NCBI RefSeq assembly: GCF_042660705.1
Contig: NZ_JBHSUQ010000001.1
Reading direction: 5' to 3' (one strand)
Source of the DNA: Undibacterium_A arcticum
Lineage (GTDB): Bacteria > Pseudomonadota > Gammaproteobacteria > Burkholderiales > Burkholderiaceae_D
DNA length: 64,000 nt
This document shows, one piece after another, positions 18,521 to 29,800 of the stretch (position 1 is its first letter; each line of letters begins with the position of its first letter). The position numbers and the translations under genes were made by a program. The notes beneath the pieces were generated by a model that worked only from the letters and a program-made list of their open reading frames with translations, was not told the origin of the DNA and did not search any database.

Positions 18521-19342
18521 TCATTCTTGATGAGATATCTTTTTTAGTGTCGATTTATTTATTGCATCTCTCTCAACATCCGAAAACCAGCCCCATTTAT
18601 TAAAATACAATATCGCTGATTTTATGTGATAAAACAATAGCCTCGAACTCTTATAAGAGCCTTTGGCATAGTCATGCACAACAGTAACGTAGGGGAAAAA
18701 CACGACTCTGGCGACTTGCCCAATGCGTCTCGATAAATCCAGGTCTTCCAGATACATAAAGAAACGCTCATCAAAACCCGCCGTTTCGCCCAATATTCTT
18801 GTTCGCAATAGCATAAAACAACCCGATAGCGAGGGAACTTCCATTATTTTGTCGTAACCGCTTGCGTGCAATTCGTAGCGCGCGAGTCTGCCACTGCGGC
18901 GGTATAGGGCCGGGACAAATCGCCGCATCAAAAGATCACCAGGATTGGGCAACAATTTGCATAAATGCTGTTGCCTCCCATCTGGATAACGTATGCCGGG
19001 CATCACCAAGCCAACATCACTATGCTGCTCCATATAATCGACTAGGGTCTGTATAACGTCGGCCGAAAAATGGATATCGGGATTCAACACCAAATGATAT
19101 GTCGATCCATTTTCCAAGGCGCCCCGGATCGCCACATTATGAGCAGCACCAAAACCTGGATTATGCGGTAGATGGATATAGACCGCACCGAATTCTTTTG
19201 CGACAGCTGCCAATCGATCATCGTGGGAATTGTCGATTACATACACGAACACCGCGATCGACGATGTGGCGACACTTTGCAATACCTGGGCAATTTGTGT
19301 CGGCGCATTGTTGTAGCAGACGACGGAACAACTAATGCGCAT
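18521..19342 (-). CDS. Glycosyltransferase family 2 (rhamnosyltransferase-like)
   Basis: 273-residue GT-A transferase. 'ISCSVVCYNNAPTQIAQVLQ' and 'VYVIDNSHDD' form the nucleotide-binding half. 'LPHNPGFGAAHNVAI' and 'YHLVLNPDIHFSADV' are typical of WbbL-type rhamnosyltransferases, as is 'FDERFFMYLEDLDLSRRIG', which carries the acidic catalytic region. The C-terminal 'HIKSAILYFNKWGWF' fits this subgroup. A rhamnose donor would match the rfbBACD genes at the other end of the locus. WbbL-like enzymes often add the first rhamnose to the lipid-linked HexNAc primer; specificity here is inferred. Base composition is AT-rich like its downstream neighbour. Confidence 0.85.
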   Translation of the reverse strand: MRISCSVVCYNNAPTQIAQVLQSVATSSIAVFVYVIDNSHDDRLAAVAKEFGAVYIHLPHNPGFGAAHNVAIRGALENGSTYHLVLNPDIHFSADVIQTLVDYMEQHSDVGLVMPGIRYPDGRQQHLCKLLPNPGDLLMRRFVPALYRRSGRLARYELHASGYDKIMEVPSLSGCFMLLRTRILGETAGFDERFFMYLEDLDLSRRIGQVARVVFFPYVTVVHDYAKGSYKSSRLLFYHIKSAILYFNKWGWFSDVERDAINKSTLKKISHQE

Positions 19343-19405
19343 ATCGAAGCCTCAAAATGCGATCCCGAACTTTAAACCGGATAGTCTTCATATGTGCACC
19401 AGAGG

Positions 19406-20415
19406 CTAACGGTTCAGGACGTCGCGTAACACGCCTCGATATCCCCTTGAGAACTGTCGATAGCGTCCGGTGCGCGACTCACACAATACAGCCCAAAGTC
19501 GCCAAATCGGGTTAAGTGGCAAGGAGGAACGAAAACGCGCATGGGATACCGCCTCGTTCATTACCGTCATATATTCCGGAGGTACGGTAGGCAGTATCCG
19601 CAATCGTTCCAGCAATACTGTCGCACGCTCAACACTTTGGTCTGAAAATCTCCTGGCGACAATCGGAAGAGGCGAAAAAATCGTTGCATATTATGCTTAA
19701 AGCTCGGCACAGCCACGCCCACGACGTTCCGGGCGTGTTGTCGATATTGGATTGTCGGCGCGTCCAATATGACCACTCGCCCTGTCGCAGCGGCTAGAAT
19801 TGCAAGCCATTCATCATGCAACCAACAATTTGGAAATGGCAACGCCAAGTGTAAAAGTTCGCGACGAAAAGCCGCGGTTGCGCCAGTCACCAGATTTCGC
19901 CGACAAAGGACAGAAAATGCATCCCCTGTCTGAATCCGCCTGCGCTCGCTTTGAGTCAACCCGAGTGCATTAAAAAGCGAGACTCCCAAGTCATTGGCGC
20001 CTTCATCGATTAGCTGCGCGTCAGTATGTACTAGGAAAACATTAGGGTCGGACTCAAACACCTTCAGAATTAGATCGATTTTGCTGTCAAGCCAGACATC
20101 ATCTTGATCGCATAAAAAAATTACATCCGTATTGAGTGTGCGCGTAGCGGACTCAAAATTCTTTACGACGCCTTGCCTTGTAACGTTTCGGTGCAAGGCA
20201 ACGGGTATAGACACACCCGCCACCCAAGTCTGCAAGTATTCCCATGTCCCGTCGTCTGAACAATCGTCAAAAATAGTCACCTGATCGGGCATTCTGTTCT
20301 GCATCAGCAGGCTGGTTAACTGCTGCGCCAGATACTGAATACCGTTGTAAGTGCACATGGCAACGCCACATGTCAGGGAGCCTTCGCCTGCTTCGGAGTA
20401 AAACGAAGATTGCAA
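19406..20415 (-). CDS. Glycosyltransferase family 2, apparent frameshift
   Basis: GT-A transferase with 'CGVAMCTYNGIQYLAQQLTS', 'VTIFDDCSDDGTWEYL', the DxD-like 'VIFLCDQDDVWLDSKID' and 'NCWLHDEWLAILAAATG', as in WcaA/rhamnosyltransferase-type enzymes. The frame breaks at 19675-19680, where six A (six T on the coding strand) should be seven. The continuation 'LPIVARRFSDQSVERATVLL', then 'LERLRILPTVPPEYM', reaches the stop at 19406, giving about 336 residues. The start is uncertain: TTG 20415 with AGGA upstream is the first in-frame candidate. It lies in the O-antigen locus; donor sugar unknown. Confidence 0.8.
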
Positions 20416-20745
20416 TTATCGTCCTATGAATGCGCTAGATGTGGCGTCTGCAATGCAGCTATACAGGCCGGATGTTTGAAAACTACTTACCGCTCAGAAA
20501 TATTCATAATTAACCAAAGGGTCAAAAAAATCCGAATATGCAGACTGTCGCCATCATCAATTGTGTCATTCCGGACTCTCCAAGGCAGAGACTACGTTCT
20601 TATCGGACCAATTAGAGCGAGTAGGTCAGGCAGTACTGATAATAGCTTGGGAAACTCGGTAAACCTGGGAACTGCCGCGACATAAATTACTGAATCACGC
20701 AACCGCTTCCTTGGGGCGGCGTTGCAATACATTGGAATGGAATGA
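20416..20745. other. AT-rich gap without a recognisable gene
   Basis: About 330 nt between two glycosyltransferase genes. Short frames exist on both strands but none has a family feature or convincing ribosome-binding site. It breaks the tight gene packing seen from 20746 to 41133, so a promoter for the three downstream genes may lie here. Confidence 0.4.
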
Positions 20746-21669
20746 TCATTCCGTGTCGTTGCGCCTTTCCCTGCACCACGCAAATCGTGTAATCCACTTC
20801 GCCCAACTGCCGCCGCTTAACGCGTCGCGGATGGTTAGGGAACGTGAGATCGTGCGCATGCCCAATTGCTTCTGCACCTCGGGGGCGACCAACGTCGTTC
20901 TTCTTCGACCCTCAATAAAAGCCTGAATGCGCTTGTACTCAAGCGCGCGCTCTTCGCTCAGCATCCCGTTCGTCGGAACCGAGTTACTTCCATCGTTCTT
21001 GTAATAATAGTCGCCTATCGGCTTCTTCACGTTCGCGAAATCGGAGGGATAGGCGGCGCAAATTTTAAGCAAAAGATCGTAATCCTCTTCCCAGGTAATC
21101 GCGGTGTCGAATGACAAAATGTCGGGCGAAACAATGGATCGGTCGATGAGATAGGAGTGGATCGGGCAGAAATTGCCCCGAAACAGATCTCTCAGATCCT
21201 CTCCCACAAAGTGCTCGCCCTTTTGTCCTGCCACGTGAATGAACTCCGGAAACACCTCGGCATTGACGACGCGGACTGTTGCGAATGCAATTGCATTGCC
21301 GGACACCTTTAGTCTCTCTATCAGGATGACATATGCCTCCGGATACAGAACATCGTCATAGTCCAAGAAAGATACATACTGCCCGGTGGCAGCCGCCAAC
21401 CCCATGTTCAGAAGTTCTGTCCGTGCGTCATTTGGGCTGGCGCTCTCCCAGTTTCTGATGGTGACCGCCGGCGGGTTAGGCAGGCTCAGAAGGGGCACCA
21501 GCGCGGCCCGTGTATCGGCTATCTGCGCGTCGGTAAAGCGCTGAACCGCAATGATGATGTGTAGCGGTCGGTGCTTCTGTCCCACTAAAGAGAAAATGCA
21601 TCGCTCCAACTCGTAAAGGCGTTTTGCGTCGTGGAACCGGACGATGCAGTCAACTTGATTCTTTATCAT
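20746..21669 (-). CDS. Glycosyltransferase family 2 (GT-A)
   Basis: 307 residues. 'VDCIVRFHDAKRLYELERCI' and 'FSLVGQKHRPLHIIIAVQRF' start the fold. 'AAATGQYVSFLDYDDVLYPEAY' supplies the DxD-like metal site and 'FDTAITWEEDYDLLLKICAA' the catalytic acidic region. 'YYYKNDGSNSVPTNG' resembles the acceptor loop of GT2 enzymes acting in O-antigen synthesis. It begins three bases after the stop of the gene above it on the minus strand, so they are co-transcribed. Sugar specificity cannot be told from the sequence. Confidence 0.85.
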   Translation of the reverse strand: MIKNQVDCIVRFHDAKRLYELERCIFSLVGQKHRPLHIIIAVQRFTDAQIADTRAALVPLLSLPNPPAVTIRNWESASPNDARTELLNMGLAAATGQYVSFLDYDDVLYPEAYVILIERLKVSGNAIAFATVRVVNAEVFPEFIHVAGQKGEHFVGEDLRDLFRGNFCPIHSYLIDRSIVSPDILSFDTAITWEEDYDLLLKICAAYPSDFANVKKPIGDYYYKNDGSNSVPTNGMLSEERALEYKRIQAFIEGRRRTTLVAPEVQKQLGMRTISRSLTIRDALSGGSWAKWITRFAWCRERRNDTE

Positions 21670-21672
21670 GAA

Positions 21673-23912
21673 TTACCAGCGCGTCTGCGCGAAACTGAAT
21701 TGATGAGAGAAGTCAGCAAAATGGCGCCACTCTTCGGGAACAATCTTTGGAAAAAGGCACGGGATTGGCATACCCCGTGCCGTTAGCTCACCCTTTAGCC
21801 AATTCTCGAATTCGAGCGACCCCCACTTGCGCGCCAATGTGATGCCGGACTCGAAGATCATCTGCAATGTTGCCTGCGTCATTTCCCTATTAGTGACGGC
21901 ATGCAGGAAGAGCGCACGCGGACACGTCTTCAGTGCATAACCATGAGCGCGTGCGCGCCACGAAAGATCGACATCTTCGCAATACATGAAGAAGTCTTCA
22001 TCGAACCCACCCAAATCATCGAACGCCTGTCTTGAAATGGCGACACAAGCGCCCGATACCCACGGCGTGTCAAGCGTCTGCGTGTCGTATGGCTTGGGAT
22101 GTTCGACCGGGAATTGCAATGCCTCCACAAGCGCTTTCCCATGCGCCGCTTGGACGGTCTGAACCAAAGCCTCCACCGCGCCGGGATGCAGCAAGCCGTC
22201 AGGATTGATTGCGATGTAAATCTCGCAGCCTGCCTCAAAGGCAGCACGCATTAGGGTGTTGTGTCCGCCTCCGAAACCGAGATTGCCGCGGGACTCCAAA
22301 CGGGTAATGAAGCCCGTTTCGAGGATTTGGTTTTTTGTGCTTGCTCCATTGTCGATTAGGAAAAGCGCGCCTCCAGTGCTGAGACCGGCTGATTTTAAAG
22401 AGATTTCCGCAGCAGCAATCGAACCAGCCAGTTCGTCTTCACTGTTGTTATAGGTCACAAGACCGATCGCTACGCGTGTGTCGGGGCTGACCTTGATATG
22501 CATGCCCAGTGCGCGGCTTCTAATATGGTTAAGCAGCTGGGGCGCCGCCTTGCTGATCACATTCGGCATGACGGAACGGGGTTTCACGCCGCGAGGATCG
22601 AGCAATCGGAAGATGTAGCGACTGAAGAAGGTCGATAAATCCGCCCTGCGCGGAACATCGATAATCTTCGGCGTGTGCTCATACAGTTCGGGGCGAGCAA
22701 TTTTGATCCAGTCGAAGCCCTCGTGTTCACAAGCATGGAAGAATATTCGCTCAATAGCATGCGCGAGTGTCGCATCGATCTGGTTCGATTCGGCATCGAA
22801 ATCTTCGGTCTTCAGTGCTATATCGAGCAAGGGCTTTAGAGCTAAAGTTCGAGCCCAGAACATGGAGCCAGACGGGAAATCCAGGGGATCGCGCTCGTTC
22901 AGCGTGAACCCCATTTGCCGCGAGTTTTTGTGCAGTCGGGAAATTGCCCCCCCCAGATCATCCAGTGACGCATCGGTTCAAAATGCTGAGCCGCGATCAT
23001 CCCGAGATTCGGGTTTTGCTCGAACGCATAGAGAACGCTTGTCACCACTTGCGGCGTTCCAAGCAAGCTCTCCAAGAGGAAGTGCCTCCATGGCGATAGA
23101 ACGTTCGCATGATCGGATCGTTTTCCATGCATGTGGAGGACATAGTCGTATCGGCCGTAGACGTCGCTGAACGAAACAAGTTTCGGTGCGATGTCGCGGC
23201 CGCGGTTCGGGACGACGCGGACTTCGACACTGCCCTTATTCCATCCAGCAAAGGCGCATTCGATGGCAGTCGCCTTGAAAGCGTCAGTCGTGGAAATATA
23301 GACGTCGAGATCGACCGGTACGTTGCTGAGGTAAGATCGAAATTCGCTAGCGAGGTCTTCGTAATAAAGGTGAATGATCGCCGCGACCTTGCCACACTTA
23401 AAACTTGGTATTTCAGCGAAACTAAAGGGCACGGAAACGCTATAGTCGATTTCCAGTGAACGAGCTACTTCGGCTGAAGGCAGCGGCCCTACAAGCTCGG
23501 CGCCGTCGAACGTGTCCGGTGCGTCGATCGCCAGCGCTTGAGTTGCCAGATAATGTTGCTGGCGGACCCGCGCCTTCAATCCCCTCAAGCCCTCATTGCG
23601 CAGAACTCTTAGCACGCTCTTCGCCAGCACCGACAAAGGTACGTGCTGAAGCAGTCGGGCTACCACAACTCGCACATCTCTAATCTTCCGCCAGATGCGG
23701 CCAACGTCGCGCAGCGGGCGGGTCACCCGCCAACTGGTTGATTTGTACAGAGCAGCGATCTGTCCGGCGCGCTCAGCCACGTTTGGGTTCAGTTTGGGAT
23801 GCGCATCCCGATCGAAACCATTTGAAATCTCATCTAGGTCCTGTGTTGAATGCGGATGAACGCGCTTTAGCGTGACTAGCCGCTTCAACCCTCTTGTTCT
23901 GAAACAGCTCAT
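21673..23912 (-). CDS. Bifunctional RgpF-like plus GT2 glycosyltransferase, apparent frameshift
   Basis: About 746 residues when one base is restored. Residues 1-90 carry a linker with 'KSTSWRVTRPLRDVGRIWRK'. Residues about 130-440 form a rhamnan-synthesis F (RgpF) domain: 'AAIIHLYYEDLASEF', 'VRVVPNRGRDIAPKLVSF', 'LDFPSGSMFWARTLAL'. Residues about 470-746 form a GT2 domain: 'VAIGLVTYNNSEDELAGSI', 'ESRGNLGFGGGHNTLMRA', 'FDEDFFMYCEDVDLSWRARA'. The frame breaks at the C8 run 22947-22954, where nine are needed. The start overlaps the stop of the preceding gene as ATGA. RgpF domains occur in rhamnan-type polymers, in line with the dTDP-rhamnose genes. Confidence 0.82.
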
Positions 23913-25893
23913 TTCTTACCTTTCCCATTAAACAGGCGAGATACGAACCGTAGGGGTTTAGTTATCCGCCAACTATTTGAGCTATGCAAAGCAGCAATTG
24001 AGCTATGCAAAGCAGCAATCTGGTCATCCCGTCCAGCCACGGCTTGATTGAGGCTGGCGATTTGCCCTTCACGTTCGACCACAGCTTGGTTGATGTCGGC
24101 GATCTGCCCGTCGCGTTCGGCGAGGTGCGCCCTGAGCGAAGACACCTCCGCCTCAATCTGTGCATTTGAGGGAAGGGAAAGCATGTGCGATGATTCTGGT
24201 GAGTTAACCAGATGGAATACCAATTCGCTCATAGATTTGTTCCAAATTGACCGGTCTGTCTCGTTCGCTGTGTTACCGGATTCCCGAAGCGACATTCCAA
24301 CGAACAGCTTATCGATCACGATAGGGAAACAATTTTGGACAAGAAGCGCATGGAGCGTCGTCATGTAGTCTTCAAAATACGTAACCGTATCGTAAATGCG
24401 TGGCGGGATAGCTAGCAAGACGGAGCGGTCTAAAAGTACACCACAAAGGCGTGTGATTCTGACCGGAAAGTGAGGCTAGGAAGTGCTTCGCGCCAAAGTA
24501 GTGGCCTTCTACCGAGCGATAGCTCGATACATCCTCGGCGGCTTTAGAAGGGAAAGGCTTCTCGTCGAAACGCTGGCAGTCCACGAAAATGATGCTTGAT
24601 CGTGACGACGCACTTACGACTAAGCCCAATCGCTCTGCCTCATTAGGTAGTATCCAGTCGTCATCATCCACGAACCAGAAATACTCGGCCTCGATGTTTT
24701 CCGCTGCAAAGCGTACTAATTGATACCGAGAGTCTCCGCCATGCTGCAAGTCGGCTCGCAGTACCGTCGAACGACGACTAACCCATTCCGGCGCAATTAA
24801 ATCGTTGTCGGTGACAACATAACTACGAAATTCTGTACTTGAGCCCGCAGCTGCAATAAATGCACCGACTGAATCTAGTGTATGACTTAGCAGGCTAAGG
24901 CGTGCGAACTGGGTGCGAGTGACTATTGCTACCTTCTTCTTATATCGACCGCGCGTTGCGGTGCGCAGACTGTCCATATCGAGATCGATGCCTGCTCGCG
25001 CTAGCGGGTTCGCTTTTCCCAACTGGATACTAATCGGTCCATTTAGTGTATTAATGCTTCTGTTTCTCAATCGAATCAGCAGGTACTCATTGAACGCGTC
25101 AGTAGACTTCTCTCGGTCGAATTCGCCCTGATTTCCTTTGCTACCGTGCCAGCAGGCGAGTTGGGGTGCCGCGTAGACTCCGAGTCCTGCCGCAATGGTC
25201 TCGATGCTTAAAATGATGTCGTACAGCTGAAAGCCATCGAACGATGGGAGATTAATCCGCGCTTCGCGCATAGCGCGCAGGTTGAGGAGCATAACGTTTC
25301 CGTCAATGCTCTGTGCCGGCAGAATATATCCAGCGAGGTTGGGGCCGCCGTGAGGATCGCTAACATAGCGCACGACATCAGTCGCGGAGTATCCCACGCG
25401 CATCGAAAGCAGCGCGGCGTTCCCTGCAAGCCCCAGTTTGGCCAATCTCGATCCAATTGATGAACGAGATTTTTTATGCTGGATCCGAAGTCAGCACAAA
25501 GTAAGACATCGTCGTGCACTACGCAAACATATGGTTGTGCGTTCATTTGAATCAGATCGTTAAGGAGCTCGAAATACGAGCGTTGCCCCGTCCAAATTGT
25601 TATCTCGGCCGCGAGTGTTGGATGGCTGCGCATAAAAGCGTCACCATGCTCCTTTGACCTCGCAACGACATGAATCATGAATGGATTGCTTTTATAAATG
25701 TGTTTTTCAACCCGCCGCGACGCTTGATGACAGGCATAACCAATTCTGCAAGGCGGACACGTTGGATCGGGTGTCCGACGATACTCAATGGCGACGTAAT
25801 TCGCCAACTAATTGATTTTTGCGGGGCAGCGATCTGCCCGTCGCGTTCGGCCATCGCTTGATTGAGGCTGGCATCCCCTGCCGCTTTGGTCAT
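23909..25893 (-). CDS. Glycosyltransferase with N- and C-terminal coiled-coil/SWRxTxPLR modules, three apparent frameshifts
   Basis: Read as one gene of about 661 residues once three indels are corrected (25690-25693, 25431-25434 and about 24437-24447). The N-terminus has 'SLNQAMAERDGQIAA' and 'SWRITSPLS'. The middle holds a small GT-A-like part ('IHVVARSKEHGDAFM', 'QPYVCVVHDDVLLCAD', 'NVMLLNLRAMREARINLPSF') and then a second one ('KKVAIVTRTQFARLSLL', 'EYFWFVDDDDWILPNEAERL'). The C-terminus repeats 'AERDGQIADINQAV' units and ends with 'NSWRITKPLRFVSRL'. Both gene ends overlap their neighbours as ATGA, which supports a single gene with real boundaries. Donor sugars unknown. Confidence 0.7.
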
Positions 25894-26819
25894 TTATTTG
25901 ATACCTTGCGCATCCAGTCGACCGTTTTTACGATCCCTTCCTCCAGCGTGACCTGCGGCACCCATCGCAATTCCTGCCGCGCCAAAGAATTGTCCAGAAC
26001 GCTTACCGGCACATCAAAAGGTCGACCGGGCCGGTAATGACGAACCACCTCGTGACCGAGAACCCGCTCAAGGATATCTATCAATTCGTTGAGACTGGTG
26101 CCAACGCCCGAACTGATATTGAAGACTGACTTTGCTCCATCGTAATCAACAGCGCGGGCAAATGCCTCGGCAACATCGCTGACATACAGATAGTCACGGG
26201 TAACACTGCCATCGCCCCAGATTTCGAGCGGCTGATGCTGGATTGCTTTACTCAAAAAGACGCCCACTGCCCCTTGCGCAGTCTCGATGCGCTGGCGCTC
26301 ACCAAACGGGTTCGCGACCCGCAGAATGTTTGCCTTGATTCCATGCAGATGCTGATACATCAGTAGGTATTTCTCAATGGCAAGCTTCGTGATGCCATAT
26401 GACACCTGAGGCTCGGTCGGATGGTTCTCGTCGATCGGGAGATACGTTGGATTGCCGTAAACAGTCCCTCCAGACGAAATAAACACAATCTTGCGAACAT
26501 GTTTGGCGACCATTGCATTGAGCAGCTGCAAGGTAGCGACAAGATTGCTCTGCACGTCATAAATCGGGTCATCGTTGGAGCTCTTGGGCAGTGTTGTCGA
26601 GACCAGATGCAGGACGACCTCAACGCCGTCGATAGCCGTGCTCACATCATGGACGCTCATCAGATCGCCAGTAAGCCACTCCACCCTTTCGCCATCCGAA
26701 AACTGGCGATAGGCCTCTACGCGGGGACGCTCAATGCGCAACTCATGGCCATCTTTCAGCAAACGGTCCGCAATGGTTGATCCGATAAAGCCACCGCCAC
26801 CGAAAATTGCAATTTTCAT
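25890..26819 (-). CDS. NAD-dependent sugar epimerase/dehydratase
   Basis: 309-residue extended short-chain dehydrogenase/reductase resembling UDP-glucose 4-epimerase. The N-terminal Rossmann motif is 'IAIFGGGGFIGSTIADRLL'. The catalytic triad is supplied by 'VFISSGGTVYGNPT' and the Tyr-x-x-x-Lys of 'VSYGITKLAIEKYLL'. 'GDGSVTRDYLYVSDVAEAFA' and 'VFNISSGVGTSLNELI' are C-terminal substrate-domain features. Overlaps of ATGA with both neighbours place it firmly in the operon. It would supply one of the nucleotide sugars for the adjacent transferases, for example UDP-galactose or UDP-GalNAc; the exact substrate is not evident. Confidence 0.9.
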   Translation of the reverse strand: MKIAIFGGGGFIGSTIADRLLKDGHELRIERPRVEAYRQFSDGERVEWLTGDLMSVHDVSTAIDGVEVVLHLVSTTLPKSSNDDPIYDVQSNLVATLQLLNAMVAKHVRKIVFISSGGTVYGNPTYLPIDENHPTEPQVSYGITKLAIEKYLLMYQHLHGIKANILRVANPFGERQRIETAQGAVGVFLSKAIQHQPLEIWGDGSVTRDYLYVSDVAEAFARAVDYDGAKSVFNISSGVGTSLNELIDILERVLGHEVVRHYRPGRPFDVPVSVLDNSLARQELRWVPQVTLEEGIVKTVDWMRKVSNK

Positions 26820-29800
26820 CGTGTCAAACCAATCACGTTTGTTGTAACGCTACGCAAATTGTTCGCTGAAAGGCTCAAAGAAAACAGCCTCTCGATCGCA
26901 TGAAGCGAACTACCGTCATAGGGCAGCGGCTCGTCAGGGTAGTCGTCCCAATCAAGCTTCAAGTTCATCAATGGAAGCAGTGCCGAACTCGTCGCCCAAA
27001 ACATCGTTCCAACTGGAAAAACAAAATTGTCGGGTAAATTCTCAAGACCCATACGTACTGCAAGAATGTCGGCAAAGGCCCGGTTATCGCTCCACCCCAC
27101 TACGTGAGGATCATCGGGAAACACCATTCCAATTGACGTGTCACCTTTCATGTTGGCCAAGATGCGATCGGCCATCGCCCCCGACTCTCCACCGAGCAGA
27201 TTTTCCAACAAGAACCGATACCACGACTGGCCCACAGTGGCATCCTTCAGGTCGGCACTCTTTTTCGTATGAATATGGCCAATGAAATCGTAATTGGCCA
27301 CGATCCTCTGACCGAATGCCGTGAAAAATGGTCCGATATCCCGACCGCGATTCGGCACAAGCTGAATGTCAACGACCTGACCTTTGTAGTTTTTTAGCTC
27401 GCTAACAACCGACTCACGCGCTTTTTCATCAGTGATGCTAACAAACAGGTCGGGGCAAATCCGATTACGGGAAAGGCGGGTCATTATTTCGGGCAACAGA
27501 TCAGGGTAATACACGTGCACATGCAGCGCAACGCGCTGATTCGCAGGCAAATCCGTCCCCTTGGTGTCCCCTGCGACAATGACCGGGTTATCCCATGGAC
27601 CTGCGGGACGCCCCGCTCGCAAATAGTCCGCGAATGGGTCGGCCCCCTGGTTTACAAGGCCGTGCTGCTCAAGGTAGACGCCAGGGTGAAATCCCGGGAG
27701 GGGTTTCCGGCGACTAATCCCGCTTGCCCACGCGCGAACATATTCGCGAACCTCCGCTTCAATGGTCTGAGCTTGCCGACGGGGGGGGCTGAAATCTCGC
27801 CGAAACAGGCCCGAGCCGAGAATGACTTGGGTGTCCGCCTTCTCTTGCCGCGTACGATCGCAAGCGCCTTGAGCCAAAACCTCAAGTCGAGCGATGTATT
27901 CCTTCATGCTGAAGTAGGCAATTGAGGCTTCACGGCATCGATCCGCAACAGACTCACGCAGGACCTGCGCTGCCAAAGCCACGATTTTTTCGGCCATGTC
28001 AGCCGAGTCAAGGTACTCCGCAACGCAATGATTCCGCAGACCACTCTCAATCAGGAAGTCAGCAATCCCGGTTGTCTTGTTGAAACAGAGCACTGGTACG
28101 CCATGCGCCATTGCATCAATTGCGACATTCGGCAATGGGTCCAAGCGTGACGAAAGCAGAAACAAATCAGCCTCTTCATACGCGACCTCGATGGCGTTGG
28201 TTTCATCCACGAAGAAAACGTGCTCCTGAAGGCCGGCACGACGAATCTGGTCTGCCAGATAAACAGAATATCCAATGTCGTTATCCGGATCGTATCCTTT
28301 TCCAATCCAGACGAAACGATACCTATTCCCCTCCGGTGTACGCACCACACGGGCAGCACATTCGATAAACAGGTCAACGCCTTTGCGTAACTCCACGGAC
28401 CCGGCCCCAAGTACAATCACCGAATTCTCGGCAATATCCTTGGGACGAATCAAGCGGCGGATGCGCTCTCGCTCCGCCTGCATTTGCTCCTCATTGAATT
28501 CTCCCAAAGGCAACAGACATCGACCCTGAGGAAGAATATGAGCGGACCGGTCACCCAGATCAGGGTATTCAGCGAGCGCGTTTTCCATGGTCACATTTGC
28601 TGAGAAAACGACCTCGCCAGACCAGAAAAGGGCCTCTCTGAACGCGCCCCGAGGACGGATATAAGAGGCAAATTCATGGACCAAGCTGATTGCGGGAACA
28701 AAATATTCGCCCAATGCTGGCAGCACTACACGTGATTCGATACTGTTAACCAGGGCGAACTTGAAATGAAAACGCGCGCACAACTGACCGACGATCAGCT
28801 GTGCCAAGACTGGGTTTCTCCTCAGATTCGACGAGGTCATTACCGCCGCCCCCGCAAGCCGGAACGCATCGGACAGCGGTCCGCCAACCAACAACAACAC
28901 AATAACGTTATAGCGCCCCACGAGTCCATGGACGAGATTAAGACTTAGCACCGGCGCGCCGGTTCTTGACGCTTCGTGACTGACCAAGAGAACCGTCTCG
29001 CGGTCAACGTTGAGGTCGTGATCGAAGCAAAGATCCGGGACAGAAAAAACACGGCCTTCGCGACGACCGTGATGCAAATAGTGAATGGTTGGATCCCCCC
29101 CCGCGTCGGCCACATCTGGATTCAGTTTGAGATACAGAGCCGGATCGAAACCATTCGGAAGCTGGTCTAGCTCCTGGGCGACCGCCATATCAGGCCGCTT
29201 AACCAGCGAGATAGCGCGCTTCAACCCCCTTGCCCTGACAACGCGCAATTGATCGCGTTTTCCACGAAGCAGGCCGGACACGAACCGCAAGGGTTTCGTA
29301 ATCCGCCAACTTGTTGAATTACGTAAAGCAGCAATCTCCTGATCACGACCAGCTACTGTCTGACTCAGTAGCACAAGCTGCCCATCCCGTTCAAGCTCGG
29401 CTTTATTTAAGCTGGCGACCTGGCCATCGCGCTCACTTGTTGCCTGCTTGAGGCCGGCGATTTGACCATCGCGTTCGGCTATGGCTTGGTTGAGGCTGGC
29501 GATCTGCCCGCCGCGTTCGGCTACGGCGTGGTTGAGGCTGGCGATCTGCCCGTCGCGTTCGGCTATGGCTTGGTCGAGGCCGGCGATCCGGCGCTCCCGA
29601 TCATCCACAATTAGAGCGAGGTTGGCAGCATGCTGCTTCAATTCATTTAACTCAAAATGCTCCAAGTGCCGTGAGCCCAGCGCGGCGAAGTAATTTATTA
29701 ATCTTTTCTTTTCGGCTGAGCTGGGTTGGAGCCAATCCACCTTTTTATTATCTGGCGCGTTATTCAGCTGCAGCACCCCAAGCCCATGTGAATGAACAAA

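Noticed and set aside
20592..20783. 63-codon minus-strand frame before the GT2 gene
   Set aside because: No family resemblance or ribosome-binding site; more likely leader or spacer sequence.
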